NCBI GenBank assembly: GCA_013396915.1
Contig: VWZL01000356.1
Span: forward strand, 248,001 to 312,000
Length of the DNA stretch: 64,000 nt
From: Stercorarius parasiticus
Taxonomy: Eukaryota > Chordata > Aves > Charadriiformes > Stercorariidae
Direction: 5' to 3'
In this document: positions 47,801 to 57,080 of the stretch, piece after piece
Layout of the letters: each line of letters starts with the position of its first letter
How positions within the stretch are numbered: the first letter of the stretch is position 1
The notes under the pieces: model-generated
Told to the model about the DNA's origin: nothing
The model's database searches: none
Seen by the model: only the letters and a program-made list of their open reading frames with translations
Program-made: the position numbers and the translations under genes

Positions 47801-50800
47801 TTTTGAACAATTCCTCCAATAATCTCTTCTCCAGCTTCTCTTTTTCTTTGCTTTCTTTGATCTGAAAGAAAAGTAACAACTTTCTTATGTTTTTTCTCTT
47901 TGATTGAAAAGACTCCAGCCATATTTGCCATTTATAACCTTGTAGGACAAACATTTTCTCAGGAAGCATCTTAAAATTCCTATCAGAGATAAACACAAAG
48001 GCCAGCATCTTCAGAAATACCATGCTGCACCAAATTTTGTCTTCGTTTCTATATGGTACAAGATGCTCATGCAGAGCAATTTGCAGAAGTTTAGAATCCC
48101 AATAGAAGCTAATCCTGGTAAGAAGGCACTCTTAATTCTGCCAAAATTATATAATAACAAAGTGAAAAATCATAGAAGAGCAACATTCAAATAATCAACA
48201 ATTAAATTGACCTTCAAGACTGCAGAATGTGCAACTACACTGTTTTTCACTAGTTCTCTTTTTAGGTCTTAGTACTCCATTTGATCATCCACCATAACCT
48301 TTGAATTATCAACTAAACATTTTTTAAAAAAACAAGAAAACAGTAGAAAGCTTTACCTTCTTTTTATTTGGAGCAGACACATTTGATTTAATTTGAGTAA
48401 GAGTCTTCAGCAGAAATTTTGTGTCATCTGGGGACTGTGTAATCTTCTCTGGCTTGTTTATCCCAAAGTGGTGCTTTTTACAAAGCTAAATAATGACATT
48501 GAATTAAAGCCAACAGTTAAATACTCTTTAAGAAGTTCAAGAAAATTTTAATTAAAAAAATCTACAAAAGCAAGACTGCAGTGTCCACAAACCTAGGGGA
48601 GACACTTAGAAACCTGCATGTTCCCCCTGTATTTCAATCTATAGCATAGAAATCCGCCTCAAGTTGACATGACTTGAGTATCCAGACCCACCTGAACTTC
48701 CCACCCAAAATACAGTGTTTGTATTGTTTTTCCTTTATCTTTCAGAAAAAAATCTGCAAAATTTAAAAGGAAGGCTTTTCCTTGAAGCCAAGTTATAGAA
48801 TATAAGGTTCCAAAACAAGATGGAAGCAAGAGCTTCCATTAAAAAAAAATATATATATACACTCTCTCCTGATTCAGAGGGCAAAGATATGACAGCTTTT
48901 TCCCCAAAAACACACACACATGAGAGCCCTGTCTTAGAGATATTCAGGGATAGCCTCAGGAGTAAGCAAGTTGAAGTACTTGGGAGAGAGCACTGCAAAT
49001 CTGAGTTCTTGTACAGGTTTCTAGGCACAGAAGCACCTAGCGTATGCAGCATATTCTTGCCTACACATCTGAGAACAGGAATGTATTACATCTAGATTTC
49101 AAATCATATTCTTGTATACCAGACCCTGGGAGGTTCTAACACCCAGACTCTGAAGCAGTGCTTCAGCAACTCTTCATGCTCCTTGAGCTCCACCAAAGCT
49201 CTGGAGATTCCATGTTACTCTTCCCCTCTTCAGGGAAGGATTCTCATGCTGTCATACAGGCACCACAGAGACTATCACAAGTCATCCTGTTCCCCCAGCA
49301 TCGTTCCCCCCTGACACATACACTCAAAAAAAGAAGCCCGAAGCCAGAATTGTTCTCCCAACAGTCTAATGACAGTGTACATCACCTTAGAGTACTAGAA
49401 CTTACTGAAAATCTTACCATGCTAGTCATTAAGAGGTAATCAGAGCTTTTTTTTTAGGCAAAACAAGGTTCCTGTCTTAGTCCACAGCTTTGTCCCTTTA
49501 GATGATACCAGTGGATTAATTTCTGTTCTCAAATGATCTGTTGCTCAATTATACTAATAAAATTTTGTTCTTCTGGGACATTTTCAAGGGTCTTTATGAA
49601 ATTTGGGTATACTTTTAATGTAATTTCCCTCCCTAGCAGAACTTTTAACCAAAAAAAGGCATTTAAAAAGCACAAGATGTTCAATCTGTCTGCATACGCC
49701 AGGAAAAAGAGGTAAGAGGCACATGTTTAACTAATTCACATTTAAATTTCACTGAAGCAGAAGTGGGAAAGTCAGAATTCACTGCAGATAATCATACCTC
49801 TAATTCCAGATCCTGTGGTTCTGTTTCAGAAAGCGGAATCACTGCAATCTTTGTTATTTTGTAAACCTCATGTTCTCCTGGAAGTTTGCCAATCAATGCG
49901 TTCTGACGAATTAAAAGTAGCCACCATGGTAAATCTGGGAAAAGATTATAGATGCTTTGGTTTGTCTGTCAGGCATTTACTTTGATTAGTCTGCCAGAAG
50001 CTTCTCCCCAGTGTAAAACCCCTGCCAGGAACCATTTGACTAGAAGAGTCCAGTGAATGCTGATTTGCTATTGCTATGTTTTGTTATCACGCATTGCAAT
50101 TAAAAAACTCTAAAAACCAATACTTATTCTGTCTCTAATATAATAATGATATTAACTATTTCATAGACTTACCCATTAGATGCAAAGTTACTACTGCTTC
50201 ATCTATAGCAGTTAGACAATCTCTAGGGTGATGCACATTCCCACTAATACCACTAACAGCAGTACAATTTGAAAAGAATAGCTGAAGCTCAATAGACAGC
50301 AAGCTAACATTTTGTACCTTCTATTTTGTATAAAACAGCAAACGAGACAGATATGGGTACCAGCTGATTACAAGATTCATGAGTTAAGAAATCTGGTGAG
50401 CAAACATGGACTGCATCATAAAGCAACTCATGTTTAAAGCTTCACAACATCATTCCTGAAGTATATGCATCTATGTGGTGTAGAATTAATTACCCAAAGA
50501 TTAATGAAGATACCGATAACAGCTGCATACCATACCCACATTCAATCTACAACATTTGCAATTATAGCTTCAACACTTTAAGAGAAGACAGGGAAACAGA
50601 ACAAACATTCCCGCTGACTGCTGAATACTGCCTGAACATTAGCTTCCTAGATTCGAATCCCATGGTTAGCTCAGTAGCATGCTAGTAGTATGCCGAGTCA
50701 GAAGTGAAAGTTCTGTCAAGACAGATGGAAAGTGTACAGAAAGTCTTAAGACACACATATATACTCACTATTTCTCCCAGCTGAGAAGTCACCAACTGAG

Positions 50801-53800
50801 TTTAACTGAAGAAGTCATACAGACATTAAAAAGCCTGCTATGTTAGACTTAAATATGCTTCCACACTTGTGACAGTAGATTGTGTCATGTATTATGCCTT
50901 CAAATACACTATCCAACCTTTGGCTGGGGGGGAGATCTATTCAGAGGCTTTACAGCAAATGCCAACGTCTATTTTCCTTGCTCAGTAAATTCTAAATACT
51001 ATTTTATCCTCCGAGTGCTTCAGAAAAACCCAGAATAATGTGTTTAAAGTCAAAGGACACCCAGAATTGTTCTGTTTCCCACATTTTCCAATATACTCTC
51101 AGCATAGAATTAAAGGTCTATCAAAATTGTGATCATCTTTCCAGTAACTGAAATTAAAAAGCCTTGAACATTTCTGCCCAAATCTGACAAGATATGTTTA
51201 AGCTGCAGTTTCTTCTAGAGAAAAGGAACAAACACTGTGAATAGGCTGCTGTGCATTACGACAATCCACTCATTTTGATTCTATATCACTATCTTTAGAA
51301 GAGATATGTGCTTATGTTTGGTACTAACAAGCCTTTAAAAAATTACAGGTCCTCATAATCACAAATGCACTGTGAGAAGCAGTGGCTGCCCCCCCAAAAA
51401 AGGGAGGAGAGGAAGGGGGATGAATTCATGCACCATTTATTTATTGTATGTGATTTTCTAAAGGGAGTCCTGCACCGGTTCCTGAACACAGCATCAGGAT
51501 CATAACCCCTATAGGATCAGAGACATCAGGTTGGAAGAGATCTCAGGATGTCACGCTGCTCAAGAAGGGTCAGCTCTGAGATTGGACCAGGTCACTCAAA
51601 GCCATGACATAAACATAGTCTCCTAAAAACTAGGTGAACTGCGCTATTCTTGGTGGCCAAAGGATAACAAAGACAAGAGAGTGACAGCAAACGCCAGCAA
51701 GACAGTTAGCCTTACTGACAGCAGGCACTGGAACAGCTCTTCTGTACAGGTACAGACAGCACAACTTGGAGAACATCTGTCCAGCATTCCCCTGAGCAGC
51801 CATAGGGCTAAGGAAGAAATAAGAAAAGGGAAGCCGAGGAAAACAGGACATATTCTATGTGACAGTGAGAAGACCGATAAATAGGTAAGAAAATTCTTTT
51901 AAAAAGGCAAACTGAAATGCTGCCAAAAACACCAGCAACAGATGAAGATGCCTACTGCTTCATCTAAAAAGAAGGTCAACCATTTTCTTTTGCTTTCAAG
52001 TAGGCAAAAGCAATACAGTCTCTGGAAACCCAGGGCAATCCAAGCTTAACAGAAGGGTAGTACAATAGGGCATCCAGACAGATATTCCTGTGGGCAGTCC
52101 TATAATCTCATCTATTCCCACCTACAGAAGGGTAGCCACGCAACTTACTCCTACAAGGAGATAAGCAGTGTATGCCAACAATCAAAACAGATACTCTTTT
52201 AAGAAAGGATACCATCTAGAGCTCCAGTGAAATAATCAATACGATTCCATTGGAAAAAAAGTATAATGTAAAGGCATTTCTAACCAGATACACCTTAGTG
52301 AAAAATGGAAGAGAAAAAAGTCTCTGGCTATGTTTCGCTTTACCTCATATTAATAAATCCTGGTAGCAGTCAGAGCTTAAAGCCAAGTGAGTTCTGTATC
52401 CTTTTACCATTTTTTAAAAAATGCACTCAAAGTCATCTCGGTATACATTCCAAAACTCTATTTGTATTATAACCAGAGCCACAGAACATTGAAAGAAAAC
52501 AGGAATTCCCCAGCAGATCAAAAGAAAACCATCAGGAAGCAATTATGCAGATAAGTATGCCCTGAAGTAAAAGCTTCAACAATAGCCATAGAAGCAGCAT
52601 ATTATGATTGCCAGCAATATCTAAATAACTGAATCTCTAAATAGAGTATGTTCTTCTGCAGTTAAAAAAGTAGTTCCACAGAACAGCTTTTAAAAAATAT
52701 ATTAGTTATTGTGCAGTCCATGTGGGAGGCACAGTGGGTACAGAAGCACACTACAGCTATGTGTCATTCCTGACGAGTGCATGTTTTAAATCACCTCTTA
52801 AGATCTAATGTTCATTTTTAGTGTTTTATGAAGAACAGATGGCAACAGCTAATTTAAAATACTATATCTAAAGTAAGCTATTACCTCCCATTCCTCACTA
52901 AAACAAGAATTTAGCTCTCTTGCTTCAACACTGTCAGCATATCACTGATGTTTCTCTGACATTTCCCAAACAATATAGTATTTAGTTTCCCCAAATGCTT
53001 TTGCAGTAACTTTTCTGAAACTGTACGTGTTTACTAGAAATGCTGCTTTTTGCAAGTATTTTCATTTTAGCCAAGAAATTCCATGCTACCATTTTCTTAT
53101 TTTTTGTTACTTGAATAATTTAAAAATTAGTTGCATGCCAAAAGAATATTTTAAGTCGTTGATTGGATGAAGTTAGAAATTCAGCAGCTACATCTCACTG
53201 AGAACATTTCAGACCCTAAACTACTCACTGTTCCTATCAAGATCCAGAGGCATGCTAACAAAAATGCTCTCCTTTCTTGGGGATAGGGAAGGAGGAACTC
53301 CACTTCCCTTCAGGTTACTGAGCCTACGCAACCTTGCCAGCGGCATTTAATTTGGGTCTTAATCAGCACTGGAAGAGCACACCAAATTCACACAAGTACA
53401 AACATTAAACTGCACAGGAGTGTGCTTTGACCAAGAAACAGAAAAACATGTGGTGGCACTGAATGAGTTAAGTGGAAGCTGCTGGTACCAGTTAAGAAAT
53501 CCAGCTTTAGTTAGAGTTATATATACACTATTAACTGCTCTGAAGTGATTCAATTGCAGGCTACCATTACCATTTTAGCAGATTAAATTATCTACTTTTT
53601 ACTTTAACAAAAAACAACACAACCTCTTTCTAGTTCTATATTGGAAATTTGACAAAAGGAAATTGAGGGGCTACACTTATATTTTGTATGCATGCACACT
53701 AACTGAATCACAAAACTAATATTCTATAAAGGCAACAATGCTTATGCAAGAGATGTGCTTGCCTCTATATGGGAAGATCATGTAGAGACATTTCAACTGT

Positions 53801-56800
53801 GCATCTTTATCAAAAAATGTGCAAAGTTCTATTTCAGTAACTTATGTCCACAACACATCCTAAAATCCTTTCCCTTCTATTCCTATTTTTACAACACATT
53901 TTCTTACAAGTCACTTGAAATGGACCAGAAAAAGGTAGAGACCATATTGCATTCTGATATTCAATTAAGGTTTTGGTTTTTTGGTGTTTTTCCCCCCGCA
54001 AAAGCTTCTTAATGTTTAAGAAAATTCAGTATTAGGGAAGAACCAAATGATACTTCAAGTAGACTTTCATCGCTAATATGAGTGTATGGTTATGTCCAGA
54101 GGTACAACTGACACCCTCATGGCAAAAATTCTTTAGAGAATTAAAAAATAAACCACGGAATATTGGCTAGCTAGTCTCTATGAGATTGCATCCCTGCCAC
54201 AGAGGCTTTCCTACAAATTCTCCTGTAGTAGGCCTGCAATAAAACCAGCAAGATTAAAAGTAAATTAAATCCCATCCCTAGTTACAGCAAATTGGCAAGG
54301 GTATTTCAATGCTACATCAAGGACAGCCCAAGACTGACTACAGGGACATTTTAGGTCTAATCCAGGTCATTTTAGGACTACTCCAGCATTCTTGCATTAA
54401 GCAAATCTTTCAAGAACATAAGGATCTATGCCCAAGACATTAAAGCGCATATAGGCTTAGTGACAGCTTTAGATTGCTCTGGTAGCAACTTCAATACTTA
54501 AAAAGGTATTTAAAGCTTCCAGTATTGGTCAGTATGTGCCAAGCATTTTTAAAAACACGCCAGTACTTCTTTCCAACAATAGCTAATAACAAGGTTCTGA
54601 GCAGGACAAGCCCATACAGGACTCTAGTTAGCCAAAAGAGCTCCAAATTAAGTTTTCTGATCCTTATAGTCTTGGGGAAGGGGGGAAGAAATCAGAGCAA
54701 GTCCTCCTGTTCTAGATCAGCTCTGTGAGAAAAGCATTTTTCCCCAGCTTCTGCAGCACAGTACTCTTACTAAGTCTAGAGATAATGGTCCACCAATATT
54801 AAATATTTATACAACTTCTGCTGATAAAGTTTCCCAATGACAAAGATTGATACAAGAATAAGTAATGAAGACAGGTTACTGTTACAGAGTGCTAGATGAT
54901 TCAGCTAGAGGATTACAAAAAACTACACTTGAATATGATCAAGTGAAAGTTCATTAACAATAAAAGGTTTCAAGAGACCTATGTAAGACATCTCAGTCAG
55001 CCCTCTCATTTTGACTGACGCCCAACAGAGCAACTGTCAGCAGATTCAAGGGAGCAGCAGTTCTCAGCAGAAGAGTAAGGGTAAACCGCTGGAAATTTTA
55101 TCTTTCTTCAGACATTTAAAGGTAGAAAAATAAATGTCTGCTTACAGGACAGTTGTATCACTAAACACCAGAATACAGACAACAAGGATAGTCTATAAAC
55201 AGTTTGTGGTGGTGTCATCTGAAGAAGGCAGAGAGGAAACAAAACGCTTCCCACTAGCCTGAACAGCAACTGAATGGAGTGCCTGGATGCGCATAACTGA
55301 TTCAGTAGCTCTACAGGACATATGGAAAGACCATCAGATATTGGGCTTATTACCCGATAATCTTAATTTACTTGATAACAGCAAGCTGGCACCTATTGAA
55401 GTGTCACATGCTGGGGAAAGTTTCAACTCAGCTTTCATAAGCAGAGGAAGTGCCTCACAGTAAGCCTACATACAATGATATTTGGTTGCCAGAACACACT
55501 AGACTTTCCAGAGAGCATTTGACAAGGTCTCCCCCTTCAAAAGCTTTTATACTAGACTCCCTAGAGGGAGGAAGGCCTTTGTGTACCCAAGTGCTTGGTT
55601 TAAAAAACAAAAAACAAGAACACTAAATACCACCACATCAAAAAAAATGCTAAAAACAATGATTGAGCATTTTCCCACAGCATAAAGAGTCATTACTGGA
55701 TTTTAGCTGTCATTCATCATGAACAGCACATGCTGAACAGCACAGACAACCTGGATGGGGAGAAGAGAAAGTGAGATGGCAGAGTCCAAACCACTCCATA
55801 TCATCAGATCTGAAAGAGGATGGCTGAATAGATCTGTAGAATGAGCACAGACAAAAATATCAGGTGAAATTCAAAGAAGAGGAAGCAACAGAATTGGAAA
55901 GACGATGTGATCATAAACTTCATGGAGAGATGGGCTCTGAACTATTACTCTCAGAAACGAGACCTAGGGGTTACAGTAACTAGGGCACCAAAGCATTTCC
56001 TAGAACTAGACCTGCCATACGCTCATGCAGTGATATATCTGTCCCTTGTCCCCTCCTCCCCTATTGCTAGTATGCCGCTGACATCTTGAGTAGTACATTT
56101 CTATTCAACAGACTACAAACACCTGATCCGTTTGAGCACTTAATCCATCCTGCTATCCTGGAACACACTTGAAACCTTACCTGTATTGATCATATTGCCA
56201 GGCACTACTTTAAATGCAGGGTCTAAGCATTCACAAAAAGAACAGCACACAATAAGTGAAGCAGAGTTTACAGCTAGTTTTCCTGCCTGTCAGTAAAAAT
56301 ATCCAGAGCTCTACTGGCAGAAGAATCTTTCTAGATAAAGCTGGTACATATCAAAAGAAATATTCATCATGGCTACAGGAACTTGCAGCTGACTAAAGCT
56401 AAAAGAGCAACTGACCTTATTTTACAGGAAGAAGCTACTATAATCAGTTAGACAGGCTTAACATTAAATCACAATGCATTCTACACCTGTTTCCATCACC
56501 TGCTTCCATTTTATAGCTACGTCTTACATCTAACAACAAATAAGTGTTCCTTTTACTTTCAAGTAGTCATCTACTAAGGTAGTAATTATTCTTCAGGTTT
56601 TCATATAACATTGCAAATTCAAGCCTTATTTTTGTGAAGACTTACATCATTAGTTTTACACCATAGGAGAACAACAAAAAACCACTTGAAAGGATTATTC
56701 AAAAAGGTGCAAGAATTTTATGCATCTCACACAGGGCCTCAGACAGAACTTCAAACAAATTTTTACTCTTTTTGAATGCAGTTCTCTATTTTCACAAGAC

Positions 56801-57080
56801 AGCGACAAACCAAAATACATACACTGGAAAGTAGAGGGAATTTGCATCTGCAGCTACAATGCAATCACTTTGACAAGTTCACATATCTGGGGAGTGCTCC
56901 TCCATTGCAAAGAACACTACACAGTATTATTTGTAGTATCACTGTCTTTAGAACAAAGTGCATTAGCAGTAAAAAAGAAAAACCAAAAACACCACATACC
57001 TGTATGAAGCTGGACTTTACCAATGACTCCCTCAACCAGGCCCAGACAAATGGGATTCCAAGCCAAAAGAAGATCAGTGG
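28768..57080 (-). CDS. INPP5F: Inositol polyphosphate-5-phosphatase F (Sac2), all but the first coding exon
   Basis: Exons in transcription order: 57080-57000, 49934-49798, 48485-48357, 47861-47694, 47373-47317, 45728-45530, 43187-43008, 41108-41041, 40589-40465, 39071-38994, 38288-38168, 36061-35933, 35526-35409, 34865-34667, 33643-33572, 33482-33409, 32128-32000, 31243-31156 and 29899-28768. The sum is 3284 bases, giving 1093 complete codons before the stop; human has about 1132, so only a first exon of some 33 codons is missing. The protein is an endosomal Sac-domain phosphoinositide phosphatase, acting mainly as a PI4P 4-phosphatase downstream of RAB5. The catalytic CX5R(T/S) motif is intact as CMDCLDRTN. 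The Sac domain is followed by the hSac2 homology domain and a long Ser-rich tail. All phases agree. The intron after the catalytic exon has a GC donor. Confidence 0.98.
31156..31243 (-). CDS. INPP5F: INPP5F coding exon 19
   Basis: DTLQCIAEMLRITKQAMGLD then VPIIEKKLE plus two bases of Arg. Acceptor GGATTTCAG and donor GAGAG|GTGAGT. Confidence 0.96.
32000..32128 (-). CDS. INPP5F: INPP5F coding exon 18
   Basis: GPEPTLFGKPKFSCMRLHYK, YKEMSGYFHTLRAVVRNPEE, DGK plus one base. Acceptor ATTTCTCAG and donor AAAAG|GTTTGT. Confidence 0.97.
33409..33482 (-). CDS. INPP5F: INPP5F coding exon 17
   Basis: YYDDEIDKVNQYQRLSLEAL then EKIEI. Acceptor TTTTTTCTAG and donor ATAG|GTAAGA. Part of the hSac2 domain. 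Confidence 0.96.
33572..33643 (-). CDS. INPP5F: INPP5F coding exon 16
   Basis: SLIDATHKDVDVLLLLSNSA then YYVA, with split codons at both ends. Acceptor CCTTCCTTAG and donor GCCTA|GTAAGT. Part of the hSac2 homology domain. Confidence 0.96.
34667..34865 (-). CDS. INPP5F: INPP5F coding exon 15
   Basis: DLMQGIPVTEDLYSIFTKEK, EHEALHKENLRSHQELISQL, LQSYMKLLLPDDEKFHGGWA, LIDCDP plus two bases. Acceptor TTTATTTAG and donor CCAAG|GTTTGT. It begins the hSac2 homology domain region. Confidence 0.97.
35409..35526 (-). CDS. INPP5F: INPP5F coding exon 14
   Basis: GDFTRTGERKLAGVMKDGVN then SANRYYLNRFRDAYRQAVI plus one base. Acceptor TGTAACAG and donor ATAG|GTAAGA. This is the end of the Sac domain (YYLNRFxDxYRQ). 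Confidence 0.98.
35933..36061 (-). CDS. INPP5F: INPP5F coding exon 13
   Basis: LKKLGVMPPEQPLPVKCNRI, YQIIWANNGDAISRQYAGTA, ALK: 43 codons. The motif WANNGDxISxQYAGTxALK closes the Sac catalytic core. Acceptor AAATTGCAG and donor AAG|GTAAAG. Confidence 0.98.
36062..38167 (-). other. INPP5F: INPP5F intron 12, GC-AG intron
   Basis: 2106 bases, from GCATGT at 38167 to AATTGCAG at 36062. The conserved junction MEQQ|LKKLGVMPP requires the exon to end at CAG. The nearest GT lies four bases further on and would shift the frame. GC-AG introns are a known minor class of major-spliceosome introns. The rest of the intron is AT-rich with no identified feature. Confidence 0.88.
38168..38288 (-). CDS. INPP5F: INPP5F coding exon 12 (catalytic CX5R exon)
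   Basis: VDQAGVICKQEGIFRVNCMD then CLDRTNVVQAAIARVVMEQQ. It contains the phosphatase signature RVNCMDCLDRTN; the second Cys is the nucleophile by homology and the Arg follows five residues on. Acceptor CTGTTAAAAG. The donor is a GC: CAG|GCATGT. Confidence 0.97.
38994..39071 (-). CDS. INPP5F: INPP5F coding exon 11
   Basis: RGMKFENVQTLTDAIHDIIL then DMKWC and two bases of Trp. Acceptor TATTTTAG and donor TGCTG|GTAGGT. Confidence 0.97.
40465..40589 (-). CDS. INPP5F: INPP5F coding exon 10
   Basis: VIINLVDQTGREKIIGDAYL, KQVLLYNNANLTYVSFDFHE, H, plus two bases of Cys. The NLVDQxGRE motif of Sac domains is present. Acceptor TTTGAACAG and donor CACTG|GTAAGA. Confidence 0.97.
41041..41108 (-). CDS. 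INPP5F: INPP5F coding exon 9
   Basis: SENETVSCFRAHFEEQLKNY followed by KKQ. Acceptor GCCTTGTAG and donor CAG|GTGAGT. Confidence 0.95.
43008..43187 (-). CDS. INPP5F: INPP5F coding exon 8 (Sac domain)
   Basis: GMRYKRRGVDKNGNVANYVE, TEQLIHVHNHTLSFIQTRGS, VPVFWSQVGYRYNPRPRLDK. The Sac elements RYKRRGVDxxGxVANYVETEQ and QTRGSVPVFWSQ are intact. Acceptor TTCCTCCTAG and donor AAGA|GTAAGT. Confidence 0.98.
44185..44202. repeat. Perfect 18-bp palindrome
   Basis: GCTCTTAAGCTTAAGAGC is its own reverse complement, with no spacer. It lies in the INPP5F intron between exons 7 and 8. No function is known to me. Confidence 0.7.
45530..45728 (-). CDS. INPP5F: INPP5F coding exon 7 (Sac domain)
   Basis: NAEVDFWIIPIIQGFVQIEE, LVVNYSESSDDDKSSPETPP, QESTCVDDVHPTFLVALISR, RSRHRA plus one base. 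The W.IP.IQGFVQ motif and the RRSRHRAG motif are classic Sac-domain elements, separated by an acidic/Ser insertion typical of Sac2. Acceptor AACCTTTAG and donor GCTG|GTAGGC. Confidence 0.97.
47317..47373 (-). CDS. INPP5F: INPP5F coding exon 6 (57-base small exon)
   Basis: VDDRFFWNKHMIEDLISTD, exactly 19 codons. It contains the Sac-domain DDRFFWN motif. Acceptor TTTAAACAG and donor GAC|GTGAGT. Confidence 0.97.
47395..47438. repeat. Imperfect 22-bp tandem duplication
   Basis: Two adjacent 22-base units, both beginning GGTTTGGCAATAC and ending GTAA, with a few differences. They start 21 bases upstream (in transcript sense) of INPP5F exon 6. The duplication may overlap the branch-point region of that intron. 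Confidence 0.7.
47694..47861 (-). CDS. INPP5F: INPP5F coding exon 5 (Sac domain)
   Basis: IKESKEKEKLEKRLLEELFK, MFMDSDSFYYSLTYDLTNSV, QRQSACEKTNLPLWRK: 56 codons. It holds the Sac-domain hallmark FYYSxTYDLTNSxQR. Acceptor TTTCTTTCAG and donor AAA|GTAAGT. Confidence 0.97.
48357..48485 (-). CDS. INPP5F: INPP5F coding exon 4
   Basis: LCKKHHFGINKPEKITQSPD then DTKFLLKTLTQIKSNVSAPN and KKK, exactly 43 codons. Acceptor CATTATTTAG and donor AAG|GTAAAG. Confidence 0.96.
49798..49934 (-). CDS. INPP5F: INPP5F coding exon 3
   Basis: DLPWWLLLIRQNALIGKLPG then EHEVYKITKIAVIPLSETEP and QDLELE. Acceptor TTTTCCCAG and donor GAG|GTATGA. Confidence 0.96.
51509..51608 (-). mobile_element. CR1 LINE fragment, minus orientation
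   Basis: Read on the minus strand it resembles a CR1 3' end: CTTGAGCAGC, then GATCTCTTCCAACCTGATGT and a decayed ATCCTAT-like tail. On plus this is AGGTTGGAAGAGATCTCAGG and GACCAGGTCACTCAAAGCCA. It is a short, old fragment in INPP5F intron 2, in the same orientation as the gene. Confidence 0.7.
55490..56060 (+). mobile_element. Ancient CR1/L3-like LINE remnant
   Basis: GCATTTGACAAGGTCTCC at about 55518-55535 encodes AFDKVS, resembling the reverse-transcriptase block (D)FxKAFDxVS, and is followed by a CTTTTATACTAG stretch as in amniote CR1 ORF2. Further on, ACTATTACTCTCAGAAACGA and GACCTAGGGGTTACAGTAAC match the pre-3' segment of old CR1s; compare the homologous GAGAAGGACTTGGGGGCGTT of the copy near 6706. 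It is very degenerate and has no intact frame. Confidence 0.5.
57000..57080 (-). CDS. INPP5F: INPP5F coding exon 2 (first in window)
   Basis: It encodes ATDLLLAWNPICLGLVEGVI then GKVQLHT, starting two bases into an Ala codon. Acceptor TTCTTTGCAG and donor ACAG|GTATGT. This exon lies on the minus strand only; longer open frames here in other phases are shadows. Confidence 0.95.

Larger units (their letters stand above)
49935..56999 (-). other. INPP5F: INPP5F intron 2
   Basis: GT-AG intron of 7065 bases with GTATGT donor and TTTTCCCAG acceptor. It holds a minus-oriented CR1 tail (51509-51608), a probable ancient CR1/L3-like LINE remnant (about 55490-56060) and AT-rich unique sequence. No extra exon is supported. 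Confidence 0.75.
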
